DNA of 64,000 nucleotides from Adiantum capillus-veneris (GCA_014529385.2 CM043963.1:72443412-72507411); one strand, 5' to 3'; positions 10,591 through 23,650 are shown, counted from the first letter of the stretch. Translations and numbers: made by a program. The notes: generated by a model not told the origin, from the letters alone.

Positions 10591-11640
10591 TTCGTAAATT
10601 CGTGTTGTTAAAAAACATAGGAATCAAAGCTACCTGAATGAGAACCAAGACCTTAAATAAGCCAACAAGTGTGCCAAAACAAACGGAGGCAAGTATGAGA
10701 CATTGTTTACATAGCCACCTCTAAAAATGGGGGGCAAGAGGAGGATATAGCCAAGCCCGCCGGGTATGATAGCTCGCCCGCCGGGCCCCACCGGGCCAAC
10801 CAAAAATACCACCGAGCTAACAGGAAAGGCTGGTTCCAACAAGTGCTTGTGAATTTGATGTTATTAACACTCTCATGGAGTGTTAATAACATGAGTTATT
10901 ACCACTTTCCACTTCACGTGAAGACGTTCAAATGAAATCCCCGCTTAGACCTCTCATACAACACTGTGGACTATAGTTGTCTTCTATTTTTTTTTCTCTA
11001 TGATGGTAGCAAGTGCTTCAAATTTATTCATAAATTTGGCAATCCTAAGCATTTGCGTGTGCATTGTTAGGTAATAGTACATATCCCCTAGGCCTAGCCA
11101 GATCCTAAGTTGGAGTAGTCTCAGGTTAGCAAATCAATCCTTTAAGCTATCATCAATATAGATAAAGAATTGATGGAAAGGTTTGGTCAACACGGTAAAG
11201 AGTTTCCTTGCATCCCTTGGTAGTCGTGTCGCCATGTTATAAACACTATGGAAAAAACTTTGTTTCCCTTGCTAAAGTATTTAGAATCCACCTTAGGAGA
11301 CATTGCTAGCTACAAAACATGCATACACAAATCTTTTATACACTTGTCTCACTCCAATCAATTCATTGTAACCCAATACCAGGCAAATCCATACAAGAAG
11401 ACAATTCAAGAAGATATCACCAATAAATGTCACTCATCTTATGAATACTGTATTATTTCCTAACTGGCATGCTTGAATGTGTGCATAATGTATTACTAAA
11501 CCAGCTAGTATTAGACTTTAGGCTATCTCCGGCATAACCTCAGCCTCTAATACAAGGTGAGAGATACCCCTCCCTAGGGGTCCATGCAAGAATTATACAA
11601 TTTACACTTTTATACAATTTTAATATACATTAGAGTTGAA
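10591..11640. other. No gene recognised; one short inverted repeat
   Basis: This stretch has no supportable coding region. A perfect 15-bp inverted repeat (ATGTTATTAACACTC and its complement) lies at 10858-10892 with a five-base loop. The part near 10740-10800 is unusually GC-rich for the neighbourhood (CCCGCCGGG motifs). Confidence 0.6.
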
Positions 11641-13011
11641 GAAGCATTTGCATAGGAGAGAAGTTCCACACACACACACACAATAAGTTCTCAGATACAC
11701 ATATGGATATCTAGTATATTTAAAAATATGTCACATACAGCCATTAGAGCTTTCAATATTTATTATTACATACATGTATAGAGCCATCGAGGCAAGAGGA
11801 TCAGAATCATTATGGCTCTTAGAGAAAGGGTATCATCACTATCCTTGAATCAAGGGGTGTCATACCTCTTTTAGAATTTGGGTTATATGTTCCAATGTCC
11901 CTATCCATCTAGACTAGTAGTGCTACCATTATCGATACTAGTGGTACCAATATTATTATCACACATAGCTAGTCATTAGTATTCTAAGTACATATAATGA
12001 AAATGGTTTCTAAGATATATATTCCTACGTCACTATCCATTGAGATTAAGGGTATCATAACCCCTATAGGTTATTGTTTTGACATTGTTTGGGAGATATT
12101 GTCTTATTCTATCATCTTTCTAATTGTTCAATTATAAATATGGTTTCATGCCTCATTATATTCCAATTGCCTAGGGTTACCATTATTAATCATTATCACG
12201 CATTATCGATATCATAGCTCGAACATATTATTATTATCATGCATAATCATTGATATTAGAGGTATATTTAAAAAATTACCTTTTTAAAAAAAAAGGAAAT
12301 GTACAATCTACCCTTTGGCGGGAGAACAAGTTTATTGACAATACCAATGAGATTATTAGATAGACTATCGCTGAAACAAGGGGTATATATCATATGTCAC
12401 TATCCATCTAGACAAGGTTCTTCATAACTCTAGAAAATTAGAGTTTAAATTCTATATAAATATCCAAATAATCTGACGATTTACAGGAATGGCTATCTAA
12501 ATAAGTAGTGGTATCTTAATTATTTAGATACCTCTCACAGGTCTATGTTTATATCATAACATCTCCATCACTATATTCTAACTACCTTAGGGATAACATA
12601 ATTATGATCACGCAATATTAATATCATACCTCATGGATATTATTATATATTATCATGACTAATTGTTAATATTCTAGATACATTATCAAATGGTTTCTAT
12701 GTTATATATTTTTACATCACTATCCATCTAGACAATTTACATTATTTATTTTCACTCATAATCATTAATATTCTAGGTATGTATAGAAATGTACTTGCAA
12801 TAATTCAAGGATTATACTTTCAACCCTTGTCTAGATTCTCTTTTGTTTCTTGTTGCAAGTATATTTCTAATCTTGAGATATTTTATCTATATGGTTATAT
12901 ACAGTATCAATTCTTATATTTTATGCATATGCTTCAATCCACCAAGATTGTATGAGTTTGGTCTCATAGGTCATTTTGGCCTTTTAAAGACATTTACTAT
13001 AACATTTCATT

Positions 13012-13080
<69 letters not shown>

Positions 13081-13843
13081 ACACACACGCACACATCCAC
13101 AATAAGTTCTCAGATACACCAATAGATATCTAGTATATTTAAAAACATGCCGCTATTAGAGCTCTTAATATTATTATTACATACATGTAGAGAGCAATCG
13201 AGGCAAGAGGATTAGAGTCATTATGGCTCTTAGAGAAAGAATATCATCACTATCCTTGAGTCAAGGGGTGTCATACCTCTTTTAGAATTTGGGATATATA
13301 TCCAACTAATCTGAGGATTTACAGGAATGGCTATCTAAATAAGCAATGATATCTTAATTATTTGGATACCTCGACAGGTCTTTGTTTATATCATGACATC
13401 TCCATCACTATATTCTAACTACCTTAGGGATAACATAATTATAATCATGGAATATCGATATCATAGCTCATGGATATTATTATATATTATCATGCCTAAT
13501 TGTTAATATTCTAGGTACATCATCAAATGGTTTCTATGCTATATATTTTTACATCACTATCCATCGATCTAGACAATGTATATTATTTATTTTCACGCAT
13601 AATCATTAATATTCTAGGTATGTATAGAAATGTACTTGCACTAATTCAAGGATTATACTTACAACCCTTGTCTAGATACTCTTTTCCCATTTCTCATTCC
13701 AAGTATATTTCTAATCTTGAGATATTTTATTCATATGGTTCTATATAGTATTAATTCTTATATATTATGCATATGCTTCAATCCACCAAGATTGTATGAG
13801 TTTGTCTCGTAGGTCATTTTGGCCTTTTAAAGACAGTTACTAT

Positions 13844-13882
<39 letters not shown>

Positions 13883-15230
13883 CAACATACACACGCACAC
13901 AAAGTTCTCGTAGATTCTTGTTTATATTGTGTAGCACTATATTATAGCAGCTACCTTAGGAATACCATAATTATTATCATGTAATATGAATATTGTAGCT
14001 AGAGAATATTATTATCATGCGTAATCGTTTATCTTCTAGCCATCTATATAGGGGTATCATATGTCTGCCATGCGCATTTCATATCCTAAATCGTAGATAT
14101 GTGGAAGGAGATAATATCAAATGGACCTTGCATACACATGCATGGAAATACTACAAGTCCTATAGCTCTCAAAATATATATTTCTAATCTTAAGATATTT
14201 CAATGCTCGATATATATATACAATGGACAAGCTATATAATTGAGAGGGGAAAGGCTACACCAGTAGGCATTCAATCATGAGTACCCACCTAGTTTAGTCG
14301 TTACGTAGGCCATGAAAACCATTTGCTTCTTGAATGAGCAATCCACTACTCCAAAGCTCTTGTGACACATTCATTTCACTCCTCTCCAAGTCAGTTTTAA
14401 GTCTGTTTGGTCCACCAAGATTGTATTAGTCAAGATTGTATTAGTTTGGTCTCGTAGGTCGTTATGCCTTTTAAAGACATTCAATATAACATTTCATTTC
14501 CTCTCTCTCTCTCTCCCTCTCTCTCTCTCTCTCTCCCCAACACACACACACACACACACACACAATTATTTCTCATAGATTCTTGTTTATATTGTATATC
14601 ACTATATTCTAACAGCTATCTTAGGAGTACCATAATTATTATCACGCAATATTAATATTGTAGCTCAAAGATAGTATTATTATCATGCGTAATCGTTAAT
14701 CTTCTAGCCATCTATATAGGGGTATCCCATCTATATTGTGCATATTATCATGTGTAATCATAATCTTCTAGCCATCTATATAGGGGTACCACATCTATAT
14801 TGTGAACATTTCATATCCTAAATCGTAGATGTGTGGAAGGAGATAATATGAAATGGAACTTGCATACACATGCATGGAAATACTACAAGTCCTATAACTC
14901 TCAACATATATATTTCTAATCTCGAATAATTCTATTCTTGATAGACAATGGACAAGCTACATAACTGAGAGAGGAAGGGCTACACCAGTAGGCGCTCATT
15001 CATGAGTACCCAACTAGTTGTCCTAGTCGTTACCTGGGCCATGAAAACCATTTGCTTCTTGAATGAGCCATCCACTACTCCAAAGCTCTTGCGACGAATA
15101 CACTTCACTCCTCTCCTCTCTAAGTCAGTGTTAAGTCTGTTCGGTCCACCAAGATTAGATCCACCAAGACTGTATCAGTTTGGTGTCGTTATGGCCTTTT
15201 AAATACGTTCAATATAACATTTCATTTCAT
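11640..15230. repeat. Diverged direct-repeat block (about 0.6-1.3 kb units) with (CT)n tracts
   Basis: The same segments recur in order. AGTTCTCAGATACAC followed by a shared stretch occurs near 11683 and 13104. TTTACAGGAATGGCTATC occurs near 12480 and 13318. CCACCAAGATTGTAT followed by GGCCTTTTAAAGAC and a CT tract occurs near 12940, 13780 and 14410, with a variant near 15150. A block beginning GCCATCTATATAGGGGTA occurs near 14040, 14710 and 14772. AT-rich, no convincing ORF. It looks like successive tandem duplication of an AT-rich unit, each copy carrying its own (CT)n tract. Confidence 0.8.
13014..13077. repeat. (CT)n microsatellite
   Basis: About 32 CT units at the boundary between two repeat copies; homologous shorter tracts lie at 13846-13880, 14503-14536 and 15229-15270. 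Confidence 0.95.
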
Positions 15231-15237
15231 CTCTCTC

Positions 15238-15269
<32 letters not shown>

Positions 15270-15346
15270 CCCCCAATAAGTGCTCGTAACGGAGACACAT
15301 TTTTTTTTTTACATTGTATTTTGTGCACTCTACAATGCTGAACCGC

Positions 15347-15352
15347 TCTCTC

Positions 15353-15391
<39 letters not shown>
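15347..15391. repeat. (CT)n microsatellite with GC interruption
   Basis: CT repeat interrupted once by a G at about 15365. It follows shortly after the last copy of the direct-repeat block. Confidence 0.9.
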
Positions 15392-15910
15392 TTGAGGACT
15401 CTCTCACACACATTGTTCGAGAAAAATCTTTTTTAAGAAAATACAAAACTACTTTCTTTGAATTAACCTAGAGGAAATTTTAGAAAATTAGCCTAATTTT
15501 TTCAAGTTTCTACACTATCTTTCACTACTTTGGGAAGGAATTTCTCCTTTTTCTCTTGCCCTCAATGGGCATGTTTGAAATTGAAAACGGCATGATATTA
15601 TTATGCGGAGACACATTTTTCCAAAACACCGTGCACACAGAGTGATACACACGTGGCACTGCACAGTGGCACGCTCTCAAATCACATAGTTTGGAGCTCC
15701 TGGGCGCTGCTTGTTGCAGACTACTAAAAAACGGAATATACATCCGTTTCTGTCATAGCTATCAACTTTATTGGATTGCAGGCTCGAGGGCCCCACGTTT
15801 GCAGCCAACTTGCCAAATGCAAGTCTGGAGCCTTAATGGCGCTATGCGCTACTTCATGGTGCTACTTCCAAGCACCTGCCCCTGCCAACTAATATCAAGC
15901 CCGACGTCCA

Positions 15911-15950
15911 CCCCCCCCCCCCCCCCCCCCCCCCCCCCACACACACACAG
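15911..15950. repeat. Poly-C (28 bp) plus short (AC)n
   Basis: A homopolymer of 28 C residues at 15911-15938 followed by AC repeats. Such a tract is prone to assembly error and slippage. Confidence 0.95.
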
Positions 15951-16057
15951 TGTGCACACTCTTTGTACGATGTGGATGAAGCATGAAGAGAACGTCCCGC
16001 TGGCCAGGGCTAGAAAATTTGAATAAACTTGAAGTTTTTCGGATTCCCGCCTCAACA

Positions 16058-16098
16058 CAAACACACACACACCCACTCACACAAACAAACACACACAG

Positions 16099-16141
<43 letters not shown>
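16058..16141. repeat. (CA)n-rich microsatellite
   Basis: Imperfect CA repeat, pure from about 16110 to 16141. Confidence 0.9.
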
Positions 16142-16144
<3 letters not shown>

Positions 16145-16628
16145 CACATATATTGGAGCACTAATTTTCTGCACCTCAGCCTCTCTACAATCTACATTCG
16201 CCCAAAGATTTGACAAGAGGGTGATTCTCACGATGATCCTAAACTTAGGCTGTAACCAGTTTTTTCTCGACTACAGTGCAATATCAACTCGCAACCTTCT
16301 CCTCAACAACGCATCGAGAAGCTGCTTCTCAAGAATTTGGTGCTTCATCACGTACATCATGCTCTTCAATTGTGCCAACATAAACTCACTCTACTCGATC
16401 GGGCCACCCTCGTCTCCAACTTTGAAATTTCATTTGGGTGTTAAGCTTTCAAGAGGCACGTCATACCTCCAACTCAAGGATTGAGATGGCTTCTGAATGG
16501 TATATAAGACTTAATTTTTGCTTCTGGATACCTTTTCCCTTACCAATGCTTTTAGTATTTCAACATAAAACATGTCACTCATGTCTTGTCTTTAGCTTTA
16601 GTGTTTTAATTATTCCCTTTCACTAAGA

Positions 16629-18155
16629 GTGAATTGTGCAATGTGGAGTTGTTTAAATATGAACATTGACATTAGTTCGGTGGTGGCATGTGACACTCCA
16701 ATAGTGATTGCATTTGTTGAAAAGTTTTTGGGTACATCTCATTACTTTGAGGCAATTTTAACCAATTTAATTAATGGCAAGCTTTTCCTATACATGGCCA
16801 TTGAAGGCTTGAATGAAATAGGTATAAGGTCAGTGGCCCATAGGCATGCTTTGGTAGGTTGGTCCAATAGGGTATTAGAGGGTGGTCACACTTTTGTTCC
16901 AAAGCCTCAAACATCATCGAGTCTCCATTCATCACAAAATATGAGTACGAACTTAGGGAACGAAGCTCTAGAATACAATCTCCAATCTCAAGACAAACCT
17001 ACTTTGCCCAATGTTGTCAATGTTCCTAATGTAAGTAATATTGGTACCCCTATTAATGATATTCTATCCTAGGAAGGTTAAGGAAATGTACACCACTGTG
17101 GAGAAAGCCTTTCTTGTAAAACATTATCGTGAGGCATGGGTGTCCTTTAATAAGGGCATGGTGAGAATTAGAGAATTAGAGAATTAGTCGAAAATGGCTT
17201 TTGCGGACAAGACAAGGAGGATTTTTCTTCCATTAATCTATGAAATAGTGAAGAAAAATCAAATCAAATTCTCGATTTTATTGAGGCAAATATGAAGCAA
17301 ATTCCACCTCTCAACTTTGGAAAACTTGGTCCCTTGCCGTGGCGAGTCGAAGATGTGTACATAAAGGTCTTGGAACATAGGAACTACATCAGAAAATGTG
17401 GCAAGGGGGTGGTCGATGCAAAGAGGCAACGTTGTTACGCACAAGGCGACGGCATTGATCAAAGTGTCGCTCCTAACCACACCAAAAAACAAACGGTATC
17501 GTATATATATTAGTGTTTTATGTATTTCTTGCTTCTTATTCTAATTTTCATCTCAATCTGTCAATCTTTTAGGATGAGGCATTCATGAATGACACTCCTA
17601 TTAAGAGCACCCATTGTTATGATGTAAGCAATAGATCTAAAATGTTTCTCAAAGAAGGACAGTCTCAAAGTGCATTCTACACGGGTCTCGTCCAAGGGGT
17701 CATTGCCCTTGAAGACAATGATGAGGTAATTGTTGGAAAAATTTATTGAAAACCTATAATATTATTATAATAATTATGCATATTATACATTGTAGGAGGG
17801 TTGGTTGCAAGGACAATTACAAGCAAGCTATGAAACCCTCCACCCTTGTATTGATAAAGATATCTTGGATACTCAAGATTTCCGTAGTAGTCATTATCGA
17901 TCGGTAAGTTTTAAAGAGCTCATTATTCTAGCAAGTTTTAAGTATTCATTTGATTTTGTGCTATTGTCTTATATCTTGCACTCCTTGTTCCTTTGTTGGT
18001 TATGATAAAAGGAATCGTCTATCACCAATACAGTGGATATTGTGGAGAAACATTCACTTAAAAGTAACTTTGAAGATTGCACAATGAGTCATTCTTTTTG
18101 CAAAGATAAGCAAATTCCAATAGAATTGGAAAGTGTTTTTTATAAGTCAATTTGA
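16629..18155 (+). CDS. Candidate spliced gene with N-terminal SAM-like domain, unknown function
   Basis: The first exon (from 16629) encodes VIAFVEKFLGTSHYFEAI, then NGKLFLYMAIEGLNEIGI and HRHALVGWSNRVLEGG. This order resembles a sterile alpha motif, a helical protein-interaction domain. A Ser/Asn-rich tail follows. Downstream, exons 17573-17725, 17796-17903 and 18012-18155 and the one ending at 17495 join in phase 0 across three GT-AG introns (17496-17572, 17726-17795, 17904-18011) with no stop until TGA at 18155. The join between the SAM exon and the exon ending at 17495 is not clear: a stop and a one-base frame shift in an A-run near 17252 lie between. So it is either a real gene with an exon I have not placed, or a young pseudogene. 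No function can be assigned beyond the likely SAM domain. Confidence 0.5.
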
Positions 18156-18690
18156 TGACATTTTTCACACTGTCATATACTTTTACATGAATTTACATGA
18201 ATGTAGGATAGCATGTGTGTGTTTGAGCTCTAATCTTTTGTTTATAAGTTAAAAAGTTTAAGGGAAGATTTTTTACCTTCTTTTGTTTTGTGAAGTATAA
18301 GTCTATCCTTAATGTTACTCAAGCTATTGTAAAATAGGCAAGGGTTTTTTTTTATTTTTTTCACAAGTGTATGTTCACGCTTTATGCCTTCTTGCTATTG
18401 TAAAATGGAAGAGATATTGTCTGCTTTGTGAAGTGTATGTTCATGCTTTATGACTTCATGCTATTGTAAAATAGGAAAGGGGTCTTCTCTCTTTCCCACA
18501 AGTTCTTTTTGGAAAAGTGTATCTCATGCTTTATGCCTTTATAAATATGCATTAGTACAATAGAAAAAGGCAGCAATCTTTTTTTTAAAGTATCAATTAG
18601 ACTTTTTTTTAAAATCTTTCCCTTCACCATCTCTTTATTTTTACTTAGGGATATGTTCTCTCCACACCTCTTTCCAAAATAAAAGCACTA

Positions 18691-18727
<37 letters not shown>

Positions 18728-19013
18728 AAGTGGCTTATTTGTATTTAAAAGTAAACTAAGTTCTAATAAACTCTTAAAAATGAAATATTTAAAAATTTAT
18801 TTTATAGGTAATTCATTGCAAACATGTGTAAGAAACCATACTTCCTTCTCATGGAAGTGTTTTACAAGAGCTTAATGAGCCAAGCGATGATTCCAATGTA
18901 CAATGTTTGGGTGGTAATGAGCATTCAAGTGTGAGGGACTATTTTTCTCAACAAAAGGTTTGAAGCATAGAGTCAAAAACTTTTGTAAGTAATATAAGTA
19001 TGGAAATTGCTTT

Positions 19014-19066
<53 letters not shown>

Positions 19067-20390
19067 CATAAATGTTATGAGCTATTTGCTATATTGTAGA
19101 TATAATTCATAGGAAAAATCAATCAATACCAAGAAGAAGACAAAAACATTCGCAAGCCTATCTTCGGCAACTAGGTCATGTAGAATTATTAAAAAGCCAC
19201 CAAGGTCCAATGAAGCTATGAAGAAGAGGTGAGATTGACAAAATGTGAATTTCAACGTATTTAACCACTTATTGAAAACTAGTGTCTTGCTCAAATCACT
19301 AACCATTGTGTTATGGGATATTTAAGGTTGTGGTGGAGCTCTTGAGCATTGATCATATGGAGTAAATTGCAATGGTTGTACTTGGCATAAATGATGTAGA
19401 TGAGATGTATGGATCACTTTGGCCAACTATAAGGGTTCTAAAGATCACACACAAAGCACATTTCAAACATTGTACTAGCAAATCAAACCAAGAACATCTT
19501 TTGAGATGTTATGTAGAGTGGATTGCTGCCACTAAAGCTTTTCGAAGGCTTTACTTAAACTCAATCACTTCAAGAATGAAGCATTGATTAGTTCTCTTCT
19601 TTTATTGTCTCTTAAATATTTCAAAATAATTTAAGGAAAGAGAAATGGTTGTTTAAAGCGTTGTTTCAAAGTGATCATGTGATTTTTTTTCTAGCATTTA
19701 GCATTTATGAGACCAACTTGTTTATAAATTAGAAGTATAATCTTCCATATTTGTGTCATGTACGGTAGTAAAAGTAACACATCACTTATATTTCACTAAA
19801 TAAAGATAAGGAAATGACATGTAGATGCATGAGGGTATGAGATTGTAAAGGGGATGAGGTATGGATGTGGTCTAGTGGTCCCTAAATAAACTCTAGCCAT
19901 GTTTGGTCTTTGTTATACAATTTTGGAGTAATATTGTTGAGTTATAGCAATGGAAAACGCTAGAAATGTGAAGGATCACAAAGGCGGTGTCAAAAATTAA
20001 CGCTAACTCTTCTTATATGATTTGAAGTGTAAGAGCGCATTTAATTTTTCCATATGGAAACGGGATGGAAACTTAGTTTTTCATGTGAAAATTTAAATAT
20101 GTTAAGTGGAAACGTTTTCAAGTTGGGAGGGAAAGATTTTTCCACATTACTAAAACTAGATTCCCACATGCCACAAAGAAACTTATGAGGGAAAGTCATG
20201 ATTTCCTTATGGCAAAGATTCCTAGAAGTGTTTTACATAATGGAAAACATGCCAACATGGAAATGAAAACGCCATTCTTTTCTCATAATGAAAATTAGAA
20301 TACCCCTATATATTTCCACTTGAAACTAGAAATATCAATAGGAAAACGGGTTACTTTTCCAACAAGGAATTGTTCATGAAGTTCTTGTGA
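18156..20390. other. No gene recognised; AT-rich with two (CT)n tracts
   Basis: CT microsatellites lie at 18693-18726 and 19017-19061. Short open stretches bounded by splice-like sites occur near 18840-18955 (SVLQELNEPSDDSNVQ) and 19112-19231 (basic, KKPPRSNEAMKKR), possibly decayed exons of the preceding gene. A 71-codon ORF at 19372-19587 has no recognisable domain. Confidence 0.4.
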
Positions 20391-21108
20391 TTGTTAGTCA
20401 GGAACTGCTGACCAAAGGAATTGTGCATTCATCGGCCTCTGTCGTCTGCATCACCAACAGCCTGATAGCATCAGCAGAAAAATGTGCTAAACGGTCTTGC
20501 GAAGGCAATGAGTTTTGGTGATTCGACTTGAGATTAGGCCAACTGATCATTGATTGAAATCTGATATCTTCTGTTTCAGTAGCACTAGAACAGACCTCTG
20601 CCATGGGTTGCTCTTACAAAATATCTCATCTTTGAGAGTGCTCATTACGTCGGCAAGCATCCGAAGTACCCTCCAGCTTGATGATCTGCGGAATATAACC
20701 AGGGTTTGAAAGGTCTTCGGTACTCCTTTCTGGTTCTGCACGGCTTGCTGCTGCACGGGCAAACTACGCAGAAAAGAGTTTAGTCCCCACCTGCTCATGG
20801 CCCTCGGTCCGTATTGCATCACGTTTCCCTGCACGTCTGAGGATGTCTCTCGCTCAATTTAAATTGCTCCATCATCTAGATTTCGATTATCGGATGGTTG
20901 AGCTTGAGCCAAGTGGCTCACTCGAGGATCCAAAAAGTGAAAAAAGCTATTACGCTCACCAAGTAAAGAAAAATGTCTTATAAATACTTCTGACAAGAAA
21001 TGAACGCAAAACGTCGGGCGTCAATTTGTACGTTCTACATCTGCAACGCCTGCTGGAGCGATGGGGACGACGACTCACGAGTGACGTGCTGCAGTCATCC
21101 CCCTTCAG
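20391..21108. other. Upstream region and probable 5' leader of CLPP
   Basis: Minus-strand open stretches around 20834-20547 and 20604-20398 match no family I know, so I do not call them genes. The last part, up to a GT donor at 21109, is a plausible non-coding first exon of the CLPP gene, because a matching acceptor lies at 21610 just before the CLPP start. Confidence 0.35.
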
Positions 21109-21610
21109 GTTAGACTTCTGTTCTTCTCCTTCTTTCTTGGATTTTGTATCGGGCGGGGATCATTCGCCCACCAACAGACAGCTCTCTTGTGCATGTTTGA
21201 ATCTGTCGGAGTTGGTATAGTCCATGAGAAATGTAGTGCATGCTTTGCTTTGGCAAACAAATTAAATTAAACAGCTCCAATTAAGCATGTTTTGCCTTGC
21301 ATTTGTTTTGGTATTTAGCCAACAGCTGTCGGACCAGCCGGGACATCGCTTGCTTCATCTCCTTGGTCATTTCTATCTGAATGCAATGATCTCAAGTCTG
21401 CGCACTGCATGTAGGCAGTCTTTTCTGTGTGAGGATGCAAGCATACATGCAATGGATCTTATGTTTTATGCTGCTTGTAAGCTTGTCACGTTATTTGTAC
21501 TTTGAGAATGCTTGTTTGAAGCAGAATTATCTCTTGAAATTGGTACTACTTTATACACAAGTCTTTGGCCGCTTTTAATGCTTATGATGCCGTCCATGTT
21601 GCTGTTTCAG
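21109..21610 (+). other. Probable 5'-UTR intron of CLPP
   Basis: CTTCAG|GTTAGA at 21109 and TGCTGTTTCAG at 21610 frame a 502-bp intron with a T-rich 3' end. The CLPP start codon follows 43 bp after the acceptor. Inferred from splice-site consensus only. Confidence 0.4.
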
Positions 21611-21653
21611 ATCTTGATCAATTCGAGTAGAAGTTCATCATCACAAGAGAAGA

Positions 21654-22382
21654 ATGAGGACATCAAGGCTTACCTCATTGTGGAGGCAAGCTAGCAAAGG
21701 CCCTTTGTCCAACTCTGTTCACTCGGCAGGGTCAAATCGATATAACAGAAGAAGCTTTGGCTTGGTTCCTATGGTGATTGAGCAATTGCCACGCGGGGAA
21801 AGAGCCTATGACATCTTCTCCCGCCTCTTGAAAGAGCGTATTGTTTGCTTAAATGGGCCTATTTTAGATGAGACATCTTCTCTCATTGTGGCTCAGCTAC
21901 TCTACCTAGAGTCCGAAAACCCACAACAGCCAATTCAGTTGTACATCAACTCTCCAGGGGGGATTGTAACATCAGGCCTTGCAATTTACGACACCATGCA
22001 GTACATTAGAAGCCCTGTATGCACAATGTGTGTAGGCCAAGCTGCATCAATGGCTTCCCTTTTGCTTGCTGCGGGTGCACCAGGTGAGAGGCGATCTTTA
22101 TCAAATGCTCGTGTCATGATGCATCAGCCCTCTGCAGGAGCAAGCGGGCAAGCAAGTGACATAGCCATTCATGCGCGTGAGATTTTGGATTTGCAGTCAC
22201 GCCACAACAACTTGTATGTGAAGCATACAAGGGCAAGCCTAGATCTGATAGAGAGAAGCATAGAAAGAGACAAGTTTCTCTCACCAGAAGAAGCAAAGGA
22301 GCTTGGGCTGATTGATGAAGTCATCGAGAAGAGGCCAGATTTTCTTGTGTCAGATGCACTGCAACCAGAGAAGAAGAGTTAA
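21654..22382 (+). CDS. CLPP2: ATP-dependent Clp protease proteolytic subunit, mitochondrial
   Basis: Intact 242-codon ORF encoding ClpP, the serine peptidase that forms double heptameric rings and, with a ClpX-type unfoldase, degrades proteins in the mitochondrial matrix. The peptidase domain starts near residue 37 (LVPMVIEQ) and contains [25 protein letters not shown] and DTMQYIRSP. The catalytic triad is Ser132 in GQAASMAS, His157 in MMHQPSAG and Asp206 in [11 protein letters not shown]. The spacings of 25 and 49 residues equal those of E. coli ClpP. Residues 1-36 contain eight Arg, one Lys and no acidic residues, a good mitochondrial presequence. This and the nuclear setting argue against the plastid clpP. 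The coding part is a single exon; a 5'-UTR intron is likely. It is the only clearly intact known gene in the window. The symbol follows the plant mitochondrial paralogue and is less certain than the product. Confidence 0.95.
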   Translation: MRTSRLTSLWRQASKGPLSNSVHSAGSNRYNRRSFGLVPMVIEQLPRGERAYDIFSRLLKERIVCLNGPILDETSSLIVAQLLYLESENPQQPIQLYINSPGGIVTSGLAIYDTMQYIRSPVCTMCVGQAASMASLLLAAGAPGERRSLSNARVMMHQPSAGASGQASDIAIHAREILDLQSRHNNLYVKHTRASLDLIERSIERDKFLSPEEAKELGLIDEVIEKRPDFLVSDALQPEKKS

Positions 22383-22990
22383 AGAACTCACTTGGGTTTC
22401 TCATTAGAGAAGCTGAGAATGTGGTACCTCATCTTGGAGGGGTGATTATAGCTATTCAGGCTTGCCAGTAAAATACATCAAGATATTGAAAATTTGTATT
22501 TTTTTGGTACACCCATAAACAAAGTCGCTTAGGTTAGCTGAGGTATAGTATTTGTCAAAGATGTTGTGCAGCCACCAAAGAGGCAAGCTTGTGCTAGCTC
22601 ATTAAACAAATATAATACGTTCTTACCTCTTTATAGTGCTGGCGGCAATCACATGTAGAGCATTAAAAGGCCTATGCACGAGTCAAATGATGAATGAAAC
22701 ACTTCTAATTAATCAAGCTACAAGTATGCCAAATTAATGGATACTACAATTTTACATGATCATAAATTTGATGCCTATTCCAAGTTATACCTTCTGTATC
22801 ATACTCTTATGCTTTGACTGTTCTATGTTTGTGTGATGAGGAGCTTGTTCATTTGGTGAGACACAAAATTCAAAAAAAATAGGTTGATTGCTATACAAAC
22901 TAATTACAATGCTATTATGAAGAACGGACCTTGTTCTTTGTGTCATTTTCCGGTTGGAAAAAAAGCAAAGTGGGTAATTTCAAGTTGAAT
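22383..22990. other. CLPP 3' flank, no gene seen
   Basis: 3'-UTR and intergenic AT-rich sequence. AATAAA-like signals are not clear; no ORF worth reporting. Confidence 0.5.
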
Positions 22991-22994
22991 TTGA

Positions 22995-23650
22995 AGTTGG
23001 GACGTGGGTAGAGTTGATTACGATTAGGTTAGACGCGTAGAAAGAGGTTATTCTCAATGGAAGGCATTGATTTTGATGAAACTTTGACTCCCACCTATGA
23101 TAGGACTACCATTTGAAGCATTTGTGTAGCATCAATAACTCAAATTGGATGAAATGTACATCAATTAGTAGGCATACTACATTTTTAAATAGTGATTTGT
23201 GAATATGTAGCGCAGCCTTATGCTTTTATTAAAGAAATTACAAGAAAGAAAGTGTTTTTATGATGCAAAGAAGGATCAACATGCTTGGTATGAGAAGATA
23301 CTTGCTTATTTGACTGCAATGGTTTCAAAAACAATCCAGTTAGCCTACTTCTGAACATCGTTCTCTTTGTTGATGGTATGCTAATGGGACACGTATTGAT
23401 GAGTTTAAGGGTGATTTGAATTTCTCTTTGGGACATCAAACTTGAGACTCTTCCATGATTATTTTGGCATACAATCTAAGAAGTTTGAAGAAGGTACTGC
23501 TTTTGGTTAGACAAAGTATATTGAAGCATTTTACATAGAGATACAGCTTAGTCTTCATGATTCTTAACTCTAATGATGCCACTCTCTATTAGCAAGTTGT
23601 TGGTTTCCTTGATCATGGTGTGGAATACAAGGCCAAATATTTAGTTTGAA
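22995..23650 (+). pseudogene. Ty1/copia reverse transcriptase remnant
   Basis: In shifting frames the sequence shows hallmarks of copia reverse transcriptase: EGIDFDETLTPTYDRTTI, a degenerate EYVAQPYAFIKE, and LFVDGMLMGH (the LFVDDMLM active-site block with one Asp replaced by Gly). A following segment resembles DATLYRQLVGSL. Numerous stops and frame changes make it non-functional. The orientation is plus; the matching LTR may be the sequence around 24.1-24.4 kb. Confidence 0.7.

Noticed and set aside
20398-20834. Minus-strand open frames upstream of CLPP as a divergent gene
   Set aside because: Frames overlap without good splice sites and show no domain; insufficient support.
21654-22382. 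ClpP as a plastid DNA insertion (clpP1)
   Set aside because: It has an Arg-rich targeting presequence and a mitochondrial-type core, with no neighbouring plastid genes.
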